Source: Nipponacmea schrenckii (Eukaryota; Mollusca; Gastropoda; Lottiidae). From it: a stretch of 64,000 nt of DNA. How positions within the stretch are numbered: the first letter of the stretch is position 1; each line of letters opens with the position of its first letter. The translations under genes and the position numbers were made by a program. The notes below the pieces were generated by a model. It saw only the letters and a list, made by a program, of their open reading frames with translations. It did no database searches and was not told the origin of the DNA. Below, one piece after another: positions 45,952-58,532 of this stretch. The stretch is taken from the NCBI GenBank assembly GCA_030562195.1, contig JAUJPP010000005.1, positions 43,139,106-43,203,105 of the forward strand. The letters run 5' to 3'.

Positions 45952-47705
45952 TCAACAGTTTTTCTTTGAACAATTGTCACTTCCAAATGTGTTTAAATTC
46001 AATGTTTCAGATTTTACTGTGGGTAGGTTTAAATTTGACTTTAATTGTGTTCTAACATACGAGCGTTGGCTGCCGCTGTCGAAAAGTAACCGTGCTTTAG
46101 TTGTTTTGTTGTTACATAGGTTGTAGCTGTTTTGAAGAAGCACTTTACATTTACTTCTGGATGTTGACGTCGTAACATTTGTTAAGTTAAATGAAGTGCT
46201 TGCTGAACTTGTATTGGCTTCAGCTTGTTTTGGTTGAGTGTTTGGTTGTTGAGATTCATCCCTTGAACGTTGGAAGATGGAGTGTTTGTCACAGACTGAA
46301 GCATGATGTTTATTCTGACAATTTGTCACTTGAGCATCCATTTGTATTCCAATAAAATATGTTTAAAGCAATGAGTTATGTCCCTTCTTGAGACATAGGA
46401 AGCATCTTTTGTTTTTGCTAAGAATATTTCTTCTTTGTTTGACATTTGAGACATTCTCACATGATGAAGAGAAATGCTGATTGCTGCAAAATATACATAT
46501 TGGTATCCATTTTCGATCACCGGGGCCATCATTTCGAACGAATAAAGCTGATGCAGATGATGTTTTCTTTGTGTTATTGTGTGAGTAATATTTGTCTTCG
46601 CTTGTGGTTCTGTGTGTAGATTTCACCGTATCTATAAGTTCTCAAGCTTGTACTTCAGATTTTATGGCAGTCAATAATTCATCTATTTCCCAGACTTGTT
46701 TATTTGTAATTCTGGCAATTTGAAGTTTGAATTCTGTTGGAAGTTTAGACATGATAACTGGTAAAAGAAAGCTACCAGGTTTAATGCCTAGTGATTCTAG
46801 ACCTCTAATATTTACGCTTACTTGATCATAAATATATCTTAATTGTGAAGTTTTACATCAGATGCACAATTTGGTAATTTCATCAGACTATCCATGTGTG
46901 ATGATATGATGTGCTGTGGGTTACCAAACCTCTCCTTTAATATCTCTAATGCTGGCTCGTAATTGGCTTCTGTTAAGGCTAAACCTCGTATGGCACGACT
47001 GGCATCTCCTTCCAATAAACCTTGCAAATAATTGAACTTATCAATTGGTGATATAGCTGTATTCTTATTTACTGCGCTGTCAAAACTATCCTAAAATGCT
47101 CTGGTAATTTCGCCATCAAAGCGTTGAAGTGTAATTTTGGGTCATTTGGGTCTAATAGTTCTATGTATTGATGGATAAGCGGAAGCAGTATTTACTGTGT
47201 GATATAGGCCTAGATCTAAGCCATTTATTTCATCCTGAACTACTTGTATTTGTGTTTCATTTGAATCGTTAATTTCACTGCCTACTATCGAATTTCTGTC
47301 TGTAGTGTCGATTTGTTGTGTTGGCGGTGTAGAGGGGGGTGTTGAATGGATAGATGGGCTTGATTGTGTGATTGTTTCTGACGTCATAGGTTTGATAGAC
47401 CTCCTTATATGTGTTTGAATGTCTTGAATCGCCATGAGGGCTCTTGTTTTGATTTCGTCGGCCCCTTCTAGTTCCTTTTCGATGTCGTCTACTGCAAACA
47501 TGTTAAGAATTTCGTCGTCTAATGCAGTAATTGTTGAGAGTTTTTCTTCTATAGTCGTATTCAGTAGCTGAATCTTATTGTTTACATCTTCGGTAATGGT
47601 CATACTTGTTTCGTCGTGTGACGTAATGTCGAATTTCATCAATCTACTTGCCCCATTTAAATACTGTAGCGGAATTGCTACATGGCAAAGGAGTCTAATA
47701 CTCAA
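45952..47705 (-). pseudogene. BEL/Pao LTR retrotransposon gag-protease, truncated
   Basis: Minus strand, read right to left: a gag N-terminus with acidic helices and a proline/serine linker (47,705-47,142); a DUF1759-type gag core (47,140-46,640) with FDGEIT, ISPIDKFNYLQGLLEGDA and LKERFGNPQHI; zinc fingers CIFCSNQHFSSSC and CFLCLKKGH (46,500-46,363); then an aspartic protease start ARLLFDSGSQRSYV (from about 46,100). The frame is broken by at least two stops and several shifts. Reverse transcriptase, RNase H and integrase are missing: the element stops near the satellite edge. No LTR was identified. Confidence 0.82.
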
Positions 47706-48029
47706 CTCTGCTGTGGGTAAAGTACGTTGCTGGAAATGACAACAAGTGATAAGATGAACTTTATATACACGTAAATACAGTAAGGTAACTTAAATAAACC
47801 CGTCGTACCTTCTGTAAGCTCTGTAATGTGTTGCGTCGATCTACATGGATGGCTTGGTTTATATCGCCAGACATCGGCTGGTGGAGCGCGCACGTGCATG
47901 AACATAACAAACTATTGCACGGGCTTGGTCTCGTTCTGGTTCTAGTCTTCGTGAATCTACGGAGATCGTCGTCAATATACGGAGATTGCCGATGTTGACT
48001 CGTAAGTGGTTATACGTGTAACTGCATAA

Positions 48030-48528
48030 TTAAAGAGGCCCAGGCTTTATTTGTTTCGGACAATCATCCGACAGCCTCAAACACATGAAATCTTTTGGTT
48101 AGCTAATCAGAAATAGTCTACAGAGCTTACCTTTGAAATTTGAGCCTTCAAATCCGTGTGTATCCATAATTATCCGTGTTTGAAAAATCATAATGTCGTA
48201 AGAAATTACGAACGTCCCCCCTTATTGGAAAACGGTTCGTCTTGATAATCAAAGAGTTATCCTCCCCGTCGTGCAATAGCGGTCATCTATATAAATAGAC
48301 TACAACGCATTTTCAATTGTAGACTTTGTCAACAGGACACACAATTTTCAGACTGACTGGAGACCAGCCGCGTACAGCACGGAAAAAAAAATGAAAAGTG
48401 AAATTTTTTGTTTGAGGTATATTTCAAGGTATTTTGCGATTTTCTTAGAGCTTGAGTACTTCTGAGGACTGTTTAAATGTAACAAAGGCCCAAAACGACC
48501 CCTAAAAATCAAGCCTCGGCCTCTTTAA
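48030..48528. mobile_element. TTAA-flanked MITE, copy 2
   Basis: 499 bp element between TTAA repeats, with termini agaggcccaggctttattt and aaatcaagcctcggcctct. The interior closely follows the MITE at 4481-4947 (tttcggacaatcatccgaca, cagaaatagtctacagagct). Non-coding. Confidence 0.85.
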
Positions 48529-48686
48529 GACTGTAAACACGGGAGTTAACACTCTCCCCCTTCTTATTTTTTGAGAGATAATGACTATCATGTGAACATA
48601 TATTTTAATTAACAGTACAAAAATCCTTCTTTCGGAAAGTTCAGCCTGATGCTGGGATTAATTCAAAAGAAAGCTCAATGGCCTTC

Positions 48687-49295
48687 TTAAATCAAAGTCT
48701 CTGAAATTATATCATAAAAATAATTATTTAAGTCAAAGCAGCCACATGGACTTGATAAGAGAGGGCGCAGACCGAAAGTAGATTGGCTAATAGCCGCCAA
48801 TGCATGAGGGATGCCTCCGTGTTTGGTGGGGTTATAGAGAAATATTGTCTCGGCAACGTTCTGGAATGCTCGTCGTTGTAAAAATACCAGCCAATCTCTC
48901 TCGGTCTGAGTGAATTCCAACTGTGTGGGATTATTCCGGTATGAAGCGGCAGAAGGAAACAGGTGGTGTGCTCTGACAAATTGCTTGGGTTGAGTCACGG
49001 AAGTGCACTGGAATTCTCGTGCCAATCCTTCCAAGAGGGATTTACACTTCCATGCCCACCCATTTGAGTTGATTCCCCTAGATAAGTCTGCAAATGCCGG
49101 CAAGTGATGCCGGAGCACATGGCGCTTCATGTGTCGCGACGGTATGTGACAGATAGGACATCTGCAGATAGACCTAGCTATCCTGATAGGCCGGAGGATC
49201 CCATCCGGTCTATGATGTACTATAAAGTTGCTATTGCAACATGATTCCTCATCATAAATTGCATATTCCTCATCTTCTTCTAAATCAAATATAAA
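48687..49295 (-). pseudogene. Ty3/Gypsy-associated zinc-finger ORF
   Basis: Open minus-strand frame starting in an acidic stretch (DLEEDEEYAIYDEESC), then CRCPICHIPSRHMKRHVLRH, a C2H2-like pattern C-x2-C-x10-H-x3-H, followed by about 130 residues (RGINSNGWAWKC, QTERDWLVFLQRRAFQNVAE). It lies just downstream of the integrase on the same strand. An internal Met (49,130) falls inside the finger, so a start there would lose it. Role unknown; possibly a nucleic-acid binding accessory ORF or pol extension of this element. Confidence 0.6.
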
Positions 49296-49340
49296 TTTAT
49301 ATATAATATATTTATATATATTATTTATATAAATATAAAT
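49284..49340. repeat. TATAAATA-rich tract
   Basis: Pure A/T stretch of tatata and ataaat steps lying between the integrase C-terminus and the zinc-finger ORF. It may act as a spacer or TATA-like element for the second ORF; no more can be said. Confidence 0.5.
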
Positions 49341-49358
49341 GGGAATTTTACTCTCCCT

Positions 49359-50745
49359 TCATGACCTGGTCGTTGTTTCCACTATTGTTTTGTCGACCCT
49401 ACGTTCTTCAGAAGAAGCTTCACGAGCCTTTTCCCCATCGATATTAGAGTCCACTTCCGGGATGGAAGGGATCTCTGAAGGTAAACGATCGTGCCTTAGA
49501 CTTTTCAGCCAAATTGGAATGGGGTTATCGTTACAAAGTTTCAAATGATCATGATGAATCATTTTGCTATTCTTTTGATTGGTCAATTCATATAAAGGAT
49601 GACACGCCTGGGTAATTAGAAAGGGACCCTTCCAAGGTGACATCAGTTTCTTACTATATCCTCTCTTTGTGGATGAATCCACTTGGTAAACAAATTTTCA
49701 TGAAGAGAGATATCATAGTCCCTCTTTTGTCTAAGTTGACACTGCTTCAAGTGTGTACGTGCTAATTTATGCACATCTTGTAAAGTAAAGTAAGAGTCCC
49801 GATACCCATTCAGATGAAGTGAACTTCTTCGTATCCGAAGTTCCCAACAACAGATCCAATGGTTGGGAAACTTCACGTCCAAGCATCATCATGTTTGGAG
49901 TAAAGCCAGTTTGTTGATTTTCTACGGAATGCAAAGCCATTGAAATTAGGGCGAGATTTTTGCCCCATTCATGACCTTTCGCGTCTATATAACATCTAAT
50001 CATTTGAAGAACAGTCCTGTTATACCGTTCCACCTGCCCATTAGAGGAAGGATGATAAGGTGTAGTTCTAGTTTTAGAAATCTCCAATAAGGTACAGAGT
50101 AACTTAAAGGGATTACTCTCAAAGTTGGCTCCTTGATCCGAATGAATTTGAAGCGGACAACATAAGGTGCAAATAAATTCCATTAACAAATTCTTTGCCA
50201 CTTTTTCCGCAGACTGATCCGGTAAGGGAACAATTTCTAACCATTTCGTAAATTGATCTATAATCATGAGAACATACTTGTTGACCTTAGAGCTAGTCAT
50301 AAATGGTCCAAGAATGTCTATATGTAAACGTTCCATGGGGTAGCCAGAATGATAATTTTTTAAAGATGCCCTTGGCTTGCGACACGCCTTTTTATTTTGA
50401 TTACACAACGAACAATTTTTGACGTATAATTTGCAGTCATTGGACATTCCGTACCACCAATAATGTTTACGAAGTCGATCGTAAGTTTTGTTTCGACCAA
50501 AGTGTCCGGCAGACTTTGAAGAATGCGAATGATATAAAATAAAGGTTTTCAAAGAATCGGGCGTTATCAGTCTTTTCGAAGTTGAGCCAAGTGTGCTTGG
50601 TTATTTATAAAGAGTACACCCTTTTCGAAAAATAGCTGATTTCGACTCAACCATAGCGATTTAGTTGTCGGACTACAAAGATACAAATTTGAATCTCTAG
50701 GACAAGTGTCGCTACCTATCCAGTCTATTACTAATTTAATGCATT
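49359..50745 (-). pseudogene. Ty3/Gypsy integrase, truncated pol
   Basis: Minus strand. From 50,552 it contains the HHCC finger (H10, H17, C47, C50) and a core with D79, D139 and E175 (D-x59-D-x35-E) in contexts HIDILGPF, HSDQGANF and SSNGQVERYNRT. After frame breaks come DVHKLARTHLKQCQLRQK and YSKKLMSPWKGPFLI with IHHDHLKL, the C-terminal integrase barrel. A piece of RNase H/connector (LVIDWIGSDTCPRDSN, NQAHLAQLRK) lies upstream to 50,745 in another frame. Protease, reverse transcriptase and LTRs are missing. Confidence 0.88.
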
Positions 50746-50782
50746 TGATTTAAACAATATTTTATTAATAATAAGTACAATA

Positions 50783-51721
50783 CTAGAACTGCGTTGCAGT
50801 ACTGAAGGGTTCCTCTTAAAGGTTTTATTTAAAAAGTTAACATATGTCTAAATGTTAACAAAATCAAGTGATATTAGAACTCTTTAACAATTCATGTTTT
50901 GCCATTGAAATTAAGTTCAACTGGCCTCACTTCCAGTAATATTGCGTGACAGTGTTCCACTCAAGTTTCGTAAAGATCGCACCGGTAGATTTTGAGAATT
51001 TCAAGGTCATCTGATATAACCCCAACAGCAATAGTAAATCTTATAACGTTACTCAACTTTAAACTCAATTTTCTCAAAAACGAAAAAAAATTTCAAAATT
51101 CCCTTCGAGCAAAAATTAGTAAAATAAATGTATTATTTAATACAATAATGCTTTTTTGGTTTTAAATTTAATCCAAAGACTAGTAGCAATTTAAGTATCA
51201 AAAAATTGTAAAAAATGATGTTTTTCTTACTTTCGGGTCACTTCCGGTCAACATATGGCAAGAAATTTGGTACCAATAGATAGGTATTTAAATTTGGCAT
51301 CTATTGACACCACTTTTATACAAATTGAATGATATTTGTCAAAGTTATGACCAGTTATGCAATTATGCAATTATCTATTAGGGGAGATAACTTATCACAA
51401 TTATGTTTGTATGAGTATGTATAAGAAGTCAATATACATCTGCAAACGTTGCTCTAAGAAAAAAATGTTGAGAATGTAAAAAATTGAAATTTTAAAAATA
51501 TGCAAATTCAAAACATGACATTGAAAAATTGCATAAAAGTGAAAAGTCAAAGAAGCTTATTTTTGCGTTAACATTGCCCGGTGTATAATCTGAAATCATT
51601 TTTCAAATCCATTGATTAGTTGCTGAGAAAAAAAGACATTTGTAAAAATGGAAACGCATTCAAAATCGCATACTTCGCGCATGCGCAGAAGTCTGGAATT
51701 ACATTTAAAATCTAAGTTGTA
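50783..51721 (+). mobile_element. CTAG-type element E5, cut by gap
   Basis: Begins ctagaactgcgttgcagtac and contains ttcaaggtcatctgatataa and cacttccggtcaac, as in the 15-23 kb train. Non-coding. The 3' end is lost in the gap. Confidence 0.55.
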
Positions 51722-52221
51722 NNNNNNNNNNNNNNNNNNNNNNNNNNNNNNNNNNNNNNNNNNNNNNNNNNNNNNNNNNNNNNNNNNNNNNNNNNNNNNN
51801 NNNNNNNNNNNNNNNNNNNNNNNNNNNNNNNNNNNNNNNNNNNNNNNNNNNNNNNNNNNNNNNNNNNNNNNNNNNNNNNNNNNNNNNNNNNNNNNNNNNN
51901 NNNNNNNNNNNNNNNNNNNNNNNNNNNNNNNNNNNNNNNNNNNNNNNNNNNNNNNNNNNNNNNNNNNNNNNNNNNNNNNNNNNNNNNNNNNNNNNNNNNN
52001 NNNNNNNNNNNNNNNNNNNNNNNNNNNNNNNNNNNNNNNNNNNNNNNNNNNNNNNNNNNNNNNNNNNNNNNNNNNNNNNNNNNNNNNNNNNNNNNNNNNN
52101 NNNNNNNNNNNNNNNNNNNNNNNNNNNNNNNNNNNNNNNNNNNNNNNNNNNNNNNNNNNNNNNNNNNNNNNNNNNNNNNNNNNNNNNNNNNNNNNNNNNN
52201 NNNNNNNNNNNNNNNNNNNNN
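51722..52221. other. Assembly gap, 500 N
   Basis: Exactly 500 N, placed between element E5 and the right copy of the segmental duplication, so the left border of that copy is unknown. Confidence 0.99.
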
Positions 52222-52944
52222 TCGAACTTATAAAAAATATTATGTCCACATGATAAAATATAAATTATTCAAACACATCGACATGTTATCAAGTATTAAT
52301 GGAGAATAGCGAGCGGATCCGATGGGAGGGTGTTAATTATTGAATGTCAATGTTTAAATAGACAATTTCTGGCATTAAATATTGTATTACATTAAGTGGA
52401 TTGAGTTTCCAGGGGATACAGTAACTGAATTAGTCTTTTGATTATAATCCGGGAACTTCTGCTGGTCTTTATTTCTGCTCCTCTAACATTATCCGTATAA
52501 TTTAAATTTCCACTGGCATGTTCTCACTCAAGTCCAAGTTTGTTTGGTTCACATTGATTGGGGTCCCGATATCTAACAAAAAACTTTGATTTCCATATGT
52601 TCCAGAAGTGGTCTAGCACAGCTGATAAATAGGCTAACCTCGTGGTTATTTCATTACGAGTTGGGTTGAAATCTTCGTCTTTGAGATCTTGCTGAAAGAC
52701 AGATAAATCTAGAATTCGACGACAGGTGAGCAGGTGAGATGAAGTGGTTCGTCGAAATCCTCACTGAATACACTGGTAAATTGGTCTTGTCTGTAACTTT
52801 GACCTCACGTATGTTTCCTGGAATTTTGATAGATCATGACATGATAATGGTTGGCAGATCTGCGGTAAGACGAATACTGTAACAGGGACCTTGCCTTAGG
52901 TAGTTTGAACACAGATGTTTATAACTTCTACTTCTCTTAGAGTT

Positions 52945-53713
52945 TCATCTGTGGATCCAAAGGCCCTTCAACTTTATGGCTTTTCTTTCAACGGACCGTA
53001 GCATAAAGTTTTCCTTAAGACTTATGATATAAGTTCTCTGGTTTACGCTGTCGACAAAGAATTCTACAGTAGGTTGGGATGTATTTGGATAAAAGACAAT
53101 AGCTCTGATGGTTTGGAGTAAAATGTCATCTTTTTGTGATTTGTGTGCATTTCTAATAACTGAGTTAAGCCATTTGATGCGAATTCTATTTTCTAGTAGG
53201 TCCGATCTGATTTTAGGCTTCTGGAGAAATACTTTTATGGGGGTGTAGAAGGCAAAATATGTTGATTGGTAAGAACAAAGCTTTTCTTTGATATCGATTT
53301 GATTTCGCAAAATTATTGCTTGAATATGATTGGTGGAAAAACTTGTAATTTCCCCAGTTTCAATTTCTCAATAATTTCTAAATTTTATCAAGACTCCATT
53401 CTCCTTTACCTTTCCACTCAAAATCACCTGAAACACACCCGGTAGTTATTCAATTACAATAGGAGATCAGAGACTCCGAAAAGATAATGAATGGTATTCC
53501 CATGGACTTCAAACTTCTTAAGATAGCTTCGATCTTGTCATAGAGTTCACGCCTCATGTCTTGGAGAATTTGTAACTTGACCAGGATAAAAGTCTTGTCC
53601 GGATACTGATATCTATAGAAGTGAATTGTGGTTGTTAAACTTGTCAATGTCAAAGAGGTTTCTATTTCATGTAGAAAACAGCGGGTGGCCATAGTGAAGA
53701 ATTGAATTTCCAT
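52945..53713 (-). pseudogene. Unrecognised minus-strand coding-like block, right copy
   Basis: Two open stretches. 53,713-53,450 reads MATRCFLHEIETSLTLTSLT, DKTFILVKLQILQDMRREL and LISYCN, like the left copy. 53,310-52,945 (121 residues) reads YFAFYTPIKVFLQKPKIRSD, RIRIKWLNSVIRNAHKSQKD and SVNQRTYIISLKENFML; the left copy has deletions in this part. Not recognised. It may be the remains of one larger transposon or gene ORF. Confidence 0.35.
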
Positions 53714-56475
53714 AAATGGTAGATATTACTTAGAGAACTTTATTTTTCCAGCTGAGGAAAGATGATTGGTGACCTGAAGTCGGATGTATGATTTTCTGGT
53801 TCTTTGTTTGATAGTTTGATGGTAACTGTAGGTAGATGTAAATTATCAATTGTCGATTTTACTTTTATCAGAAAGGGCATCAATGGTATATTTATTATCG
53901 TTTAGATTTATGTAGTCCAATGAATTCCTCTTTCTAAATTTCACGGTTCGCCTTTTTCGCCTCGCTTACTAAAAGGCTGAGAGAACACCGGGCCTTAGGG
54001 CTAAAGGGTAAAATTGTGAAAGCGAAGCAGATTGCTGTCCTCAGCTCTAGTTTTATTTGCATCAGATTTGTTTGAACTCTTTCTTCTGGGTTGTTTTAGA
54101 TGTGTGAAACATTCCGCATTCACTTGGGTATTTGTCATAGATGACAGATGTCCTACTCTAGCTCCAAAATGTCTTTTTAGTTGGGCGTCCTACATTTTGA
54201 TTTGGGCCACGTGTTTTCTTGTTCTTTTTTTTTTATTGGTGATGTTAATTTGGCCATGCGGTAGGTTGGTGTTGGGTTTAGCTTTGGATTGATTAGAGAA
54301 TAAAACGTGGTTTAGGACTGGAAGTTTAAGTACATGACATGTTTTTACTTATTACCCCGATTTACAACGGAAATTATTATACCTATTTATATATCAAATA
54401 TCTGAAATTGGAGTATAGAGACGGGAAAATACACCTTGGAAAAATTTAAAATGTTATTATATGTTGTGAATATGAAACGATTCTATTCAATTACTGCATG
54501 AACCATTAACTTTGAGTGAGTCATGAATATGACCTGTATATATAATAACTAACGAATACATTAAATTGAGTATCGTTGTTCAAGTTCTTTTATTATTCAG
54601 GACGTCCTATTTCATTTATAAACAAAGATTTTAAAAAAATCTTAAAGAATTTCTGAAGACATGCTGTGAATACTGTGAATACTGTGAATCAATACTTTAA
54701 GTACACTATGGAGATATTAAAGGTCAATATATTTATTTGAATTGCTGACTGAGCAAATTTATACCAATTCTTATAAGGTATTATTAATGCATAGTATTTA
54801 AGGGCATAATAGAAAAGAATCTATTTCCAAAATAGAGAAATGTGATTCAAATTTTATTCTGCTACAATAATGTACATATCATATAATACAGCTCAATTAT
54901 ATTTTTATGAAAACCTATTTTGTTTGTTGTTATGTTCATGTGTAATTTTTAATATTCAGTAGGCCTACGATCGAGTTATTTATTGTATATACTCGTATAC
55001 TGAAAGGTTGAAATAGTCAAAACTAACTACACTATAAATACTATAAGTACAAAATATATACAGGAAGTTTAATGTATTACATCGAAGGTTTTCCCTTAAC
55101 TTTCAATTTGTTTTCTATTTACAGCCATTATAGATTGAAGATAAATAAACTGAATATAATTTGGTATCATCTGCGACAAACAAAGTTTAATGCAAAAGAG
55201 ATATCTTGTTTAATTTCTAAAAACACTTTTCGTGTTAAATTCCTAATTCAAAATTCTGTCCCAATAACTTGTAGATACAGTAACAAGGCTTTGATAGAGG
55301 CCAAAATCATACAATTCGGATAAAAAATGGCGAAGGAATTAAAATTTTGCTAAAATATTTTACTATAAGATGACAGCTCATGTATCACTTCCGGTTAGGA
55401 ATTTTTCTTCCACGAGGATTGTAATTATGCACAATAGACAATAAATATCGCTTTTGTCTACATTTTTAATTTACACCGGAATTGGGGGCACCAGGCGTGA
55501 TTTTGAAAAATCAGAAGTCCTTACGCCCGAACCGGAAGTGATAAAAAAGATTAATCAAGCGATATTATTTGTATGGACAGCTTGTCTATATTCTGAGAAT
55601 TTCAGAAATTTAGCAACAAAGTCAAAAAAAATGAATTTGTTGGGGAATTATCACCCAAAGATAAACCCTATCAAACCTTTATTAGTATGAAAAATAATTA
55701 ATGTTTGCCCTTGTTTTTTAAACGCATTCAATGTTTAGCATGTAACTATTCAAGAAGTGTTTGTTTATTATCACTCAAAGATGAACCCTATTGCAAATAA
55801 AACCATTTCAAGAATATATACATGTATCAGTAATTGTTTTTATTTTTTGAAAGGTTTTAAAATGTTTAGATTCACTATACTATTTTGTTTTTTCAAGAAA
55901 GAAACTTTCTGACAAACAAAAATAATTGTCCATGTTTTCAAAGGAGGCTCAATTATTATCAGTAACATTTCAGAAGGCTTTTTATGTAATGACGTTTGTA
56001 AAATATCTATTCTGGACTAAAAGATGAACTCAATTGAAATAAACAAAAGCGTAATTGTCATTAAGATCGGACCATTTTCTCACAGAAATACGTTTAGTTT
56101 GCAATAACAACTTTAAAAAAAAAAATAACAATGTGAAATACTGGAAGTATAGTCTCGCCTGACAAGACAACGATATATCGTTTAATATCGAGACCAGATT
56201 CAGCTTTACGGAAACTGTCGAAGATTGCCGAATTATCTGGCGTGATAAAAAGATAATAAAACTTAAAGATGTATTTGTAACTGTACGAGTTTGTTATGAA
56301 AAGTTAACCATATTCTTACTAAAACCTTAAGAATACTTGCTGACATAACAATTATGTTTCAATTCCAAATGTCTTCAGGTACTGAAATTATAACACTTAA
56401 CAAAATACAGAGTGTGACTGAAGATCAAAATTAAGAAATATACAAGGGTTGTCTGAAGAGTTCTGAACCAATTTT

Positions 56476-56617
56476 TAATGAATGATAATTTGAATGAATG
56501 ATAATTTGAATGAATGATAATTTGAATGAATGATAATTTTGAATGAATGATAATTTGAATGAATGATAATTTGAATGAATGATAATTTGAATGAATGATA
56601 ATTTGAATGAATGATGT
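56476..56617. repeat. 16 bp microsatellite, expanded in right copy
   Basis: About nine copies of tttgaatgaatgataa; the left segmental copy has only one to two at 41,400-41,430. One unit has an extra T. Confidence 0.9.
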
Positions 56618-57231
56618 TTGAAACCTCAGAATATTTTATGTCTTGGAAGGTGGCAATATATGGAATAATATATTGACATAAATAAATTGAGGTTTGAAAC
56701 GTCCGAAAATGATGGACCTGAATCAATAGGTAGGTGCAGTAGTTATCTTTAAATTTTTAGATATTGTTTATAAAAAAAGGAAAATCAAAAAATGAATTTT
56801 AATGCTTGTCAATCGATAAATCGATCATTTACGATACGGAACACTCTTTAACACTCACACAGTAGTCAAAATACTACACTTTGTTAATAGTCCATATCAA
56901 ACGAACCTACTATATGCAAATCGTATAAAGGAAGTAAAAAGGTCCACAATGTACATGAATATTGACCTGATTAAAACAACTGCATATATTGAACATTATG
57001 TTGTGAAAACATTACTGTAAGGTAACGTTGGAGAATAACTGTGAATGCTAGTTCTGTGTAAATGTAAAATGTACATGAAATCAATAATCGGAGTCATGTG
57101 GTTGTGTAGCCGGTGGACTATAGTAAAAGGTAAGCATTAACTAGTCTAGTTGTACAGGCCTCCAAGGTGAAATAATTCATACTGAAGTCTAGTTTACTGG
57201 CAGCCTTAGATTTAATAAAAATACTTTTTTT

Positions 57232-57440
57232 CTAGGCGATTTGAATGTCACTTTTGTAGTGGCAAACGACAGAAAACTGCACTGTTTTTAAGACGCTTCA
57301 ATCTCACTCATGTTATTAAAGAACGAACAAGCATGACGCATTCCTGGACATTGTTAGAGATCTTACCATTATATACTGTCCTAATTTCATCTCCTCACTC
57401 GAGATTCTTTAACAATAAGCAACCACTGTGTCATTTCTAT
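57232..57440 (+). pseudogene. LINE endonuclease relic, right copy
   Basis: Same broken series as in the left copy (GDLNV, then the LTHVIKE region), with a few base differences. Carried passively by the segmental duplication. Confidence 0.5.
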
Positions 57441-57831
57441 CTAAGTAAAATTTGAATTGGAATATATATTAATATACTATTTAGAATTACGATGTTTATA
57501 ATTCAATAACTTTTATTCCAACCAAAATTAGAAAGCGTGTTTTAACTTGATGCTGTTGATGAATGCTCAAAGTACTTTTCTTCACATAAGAGGAGAGGAA
57601 TAAAACACGAATTTTAGTCGAAACTTGATGATAAAATAATCTCCAACGATTTAAATGATAGACAGTGGTAGAAATTGCTGAAGAAAACCTTGAAATTCTT
57701 TGAAAGATACACCCCAAATCATAGCTGACGGCGACTTGTACTCAGTCGTAGATAAAGCTTATTCATTTAATAATACTTTGTAAATCTATCTCAAATGGAA
57801 AACAGCGATGAATTACCTCCCCTTTTTTTCT

Positions 57832-58296
57832 CTACTCAACTAAACATTCTCCAAGTGTCCCCTTTCGTACATCCCACATGCCCATTAAGTTCTGGGGGCA
57901 AATCATGCATTGACCCCTAGTTTTGTTTAGTTTAGTTTTCAAAACAATACTAATACATGACACCTGAGCACTTCCCATAAAGATTAAGCAAGTTTGAAAA
58001 ATGTTGAAATGGTCCTCTACTGTTCCAGCTTGAGTGACCGATTGTGCAAATCTGTCGGCGATATTATTGACATCTGATATTGTACAAATAATAATTTGTC
58101 TCCCTTTATAAGAACTCTTATATACTACAGATATAATAACGGCATCGGTAAATTTTTCCCCGGGTTGACTGGAGAATATAGGCTCAGAGTTAACTGACAA
58201 AAAAGTGTCTCCCGATTGACATGTACCCGACTTGGTGTAAGATGTCGGCATAACTTTCACGAAACCTAGAATTTTCACGAAACCTAAAATTTTCAC
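57832..58296 (-). CDS. Unrecognised 154-residue ORF
   Basis: Long for this AT-rich sequence. It reads MPTSYTKSGTCQSGDTFLSV, FTDAVIISVVYKSSYKGRQI, ADRFAQSVTQAGTVEDHFNI and RGQCMICPQNLMGMWDVRKG. The first Met lies in a tandem repeat (KILGFV twice), so the Met at about 58,254 is the better start if translated at all. It ends 15 bases inside the segmental duplication border. No domain recognised, and it may be one exon or a chance frame. Confidence 0.3.
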   Translation of the reverse strand: MKILGFVKILGFVKVMPTSYTKSGTCQSGDTFLSVNSEPIFSSQPGEKFTDAVIISVVYKSSYKGRQIIICTISDVNNIADRFAQSVTQAGTVEDHFNIFQTCLIFMGSAQVSCISIVLKTKLNKTRGQCMICPQNLMGMWDVRKGTLGECLVE

Positions 58297-58331
58297 GAAA
58301 TGGTCAGATTTCTCACGAAGTGAATAGATTT

Positions 58332-58364
<33 letters not shown>

Positions 58365-58532
58365 CTATTTATATTGCGCTGATCATTCCAACAATGAAGT
58401 TGCTCTGTAGCGCACATAATGTTAACAGCACAAAACACAAAAAACACATATAAAACAATGGTATCTCCTTCAGGAAAGTCTAAAAACGCTAAAACACGTC
58501 GGTAAAATGAATGTGGTTAAAATCAATGTTAG

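Larger units (their letters stand above)
52222..57847 (+). repeat. Segmental duplication, right copy
   Basis: Direct repeat of 35,252-42,676, without the 700, 143 and about 1,050 base blocks present there. It has its own 16 bp microsatellite expansion at 56,476. The right end breaks at ctctactcaactaaacatt, the same base where the left copy meets the satellite. Contains the same broken minus-strand ORFs. Confidence 0.9.

Noticed and set aside
45944..46126. + strand ORF opposite the BEL/Pao protease
   Set aside because: Antisense to the DSGSQRSYV frame; no independent signal.
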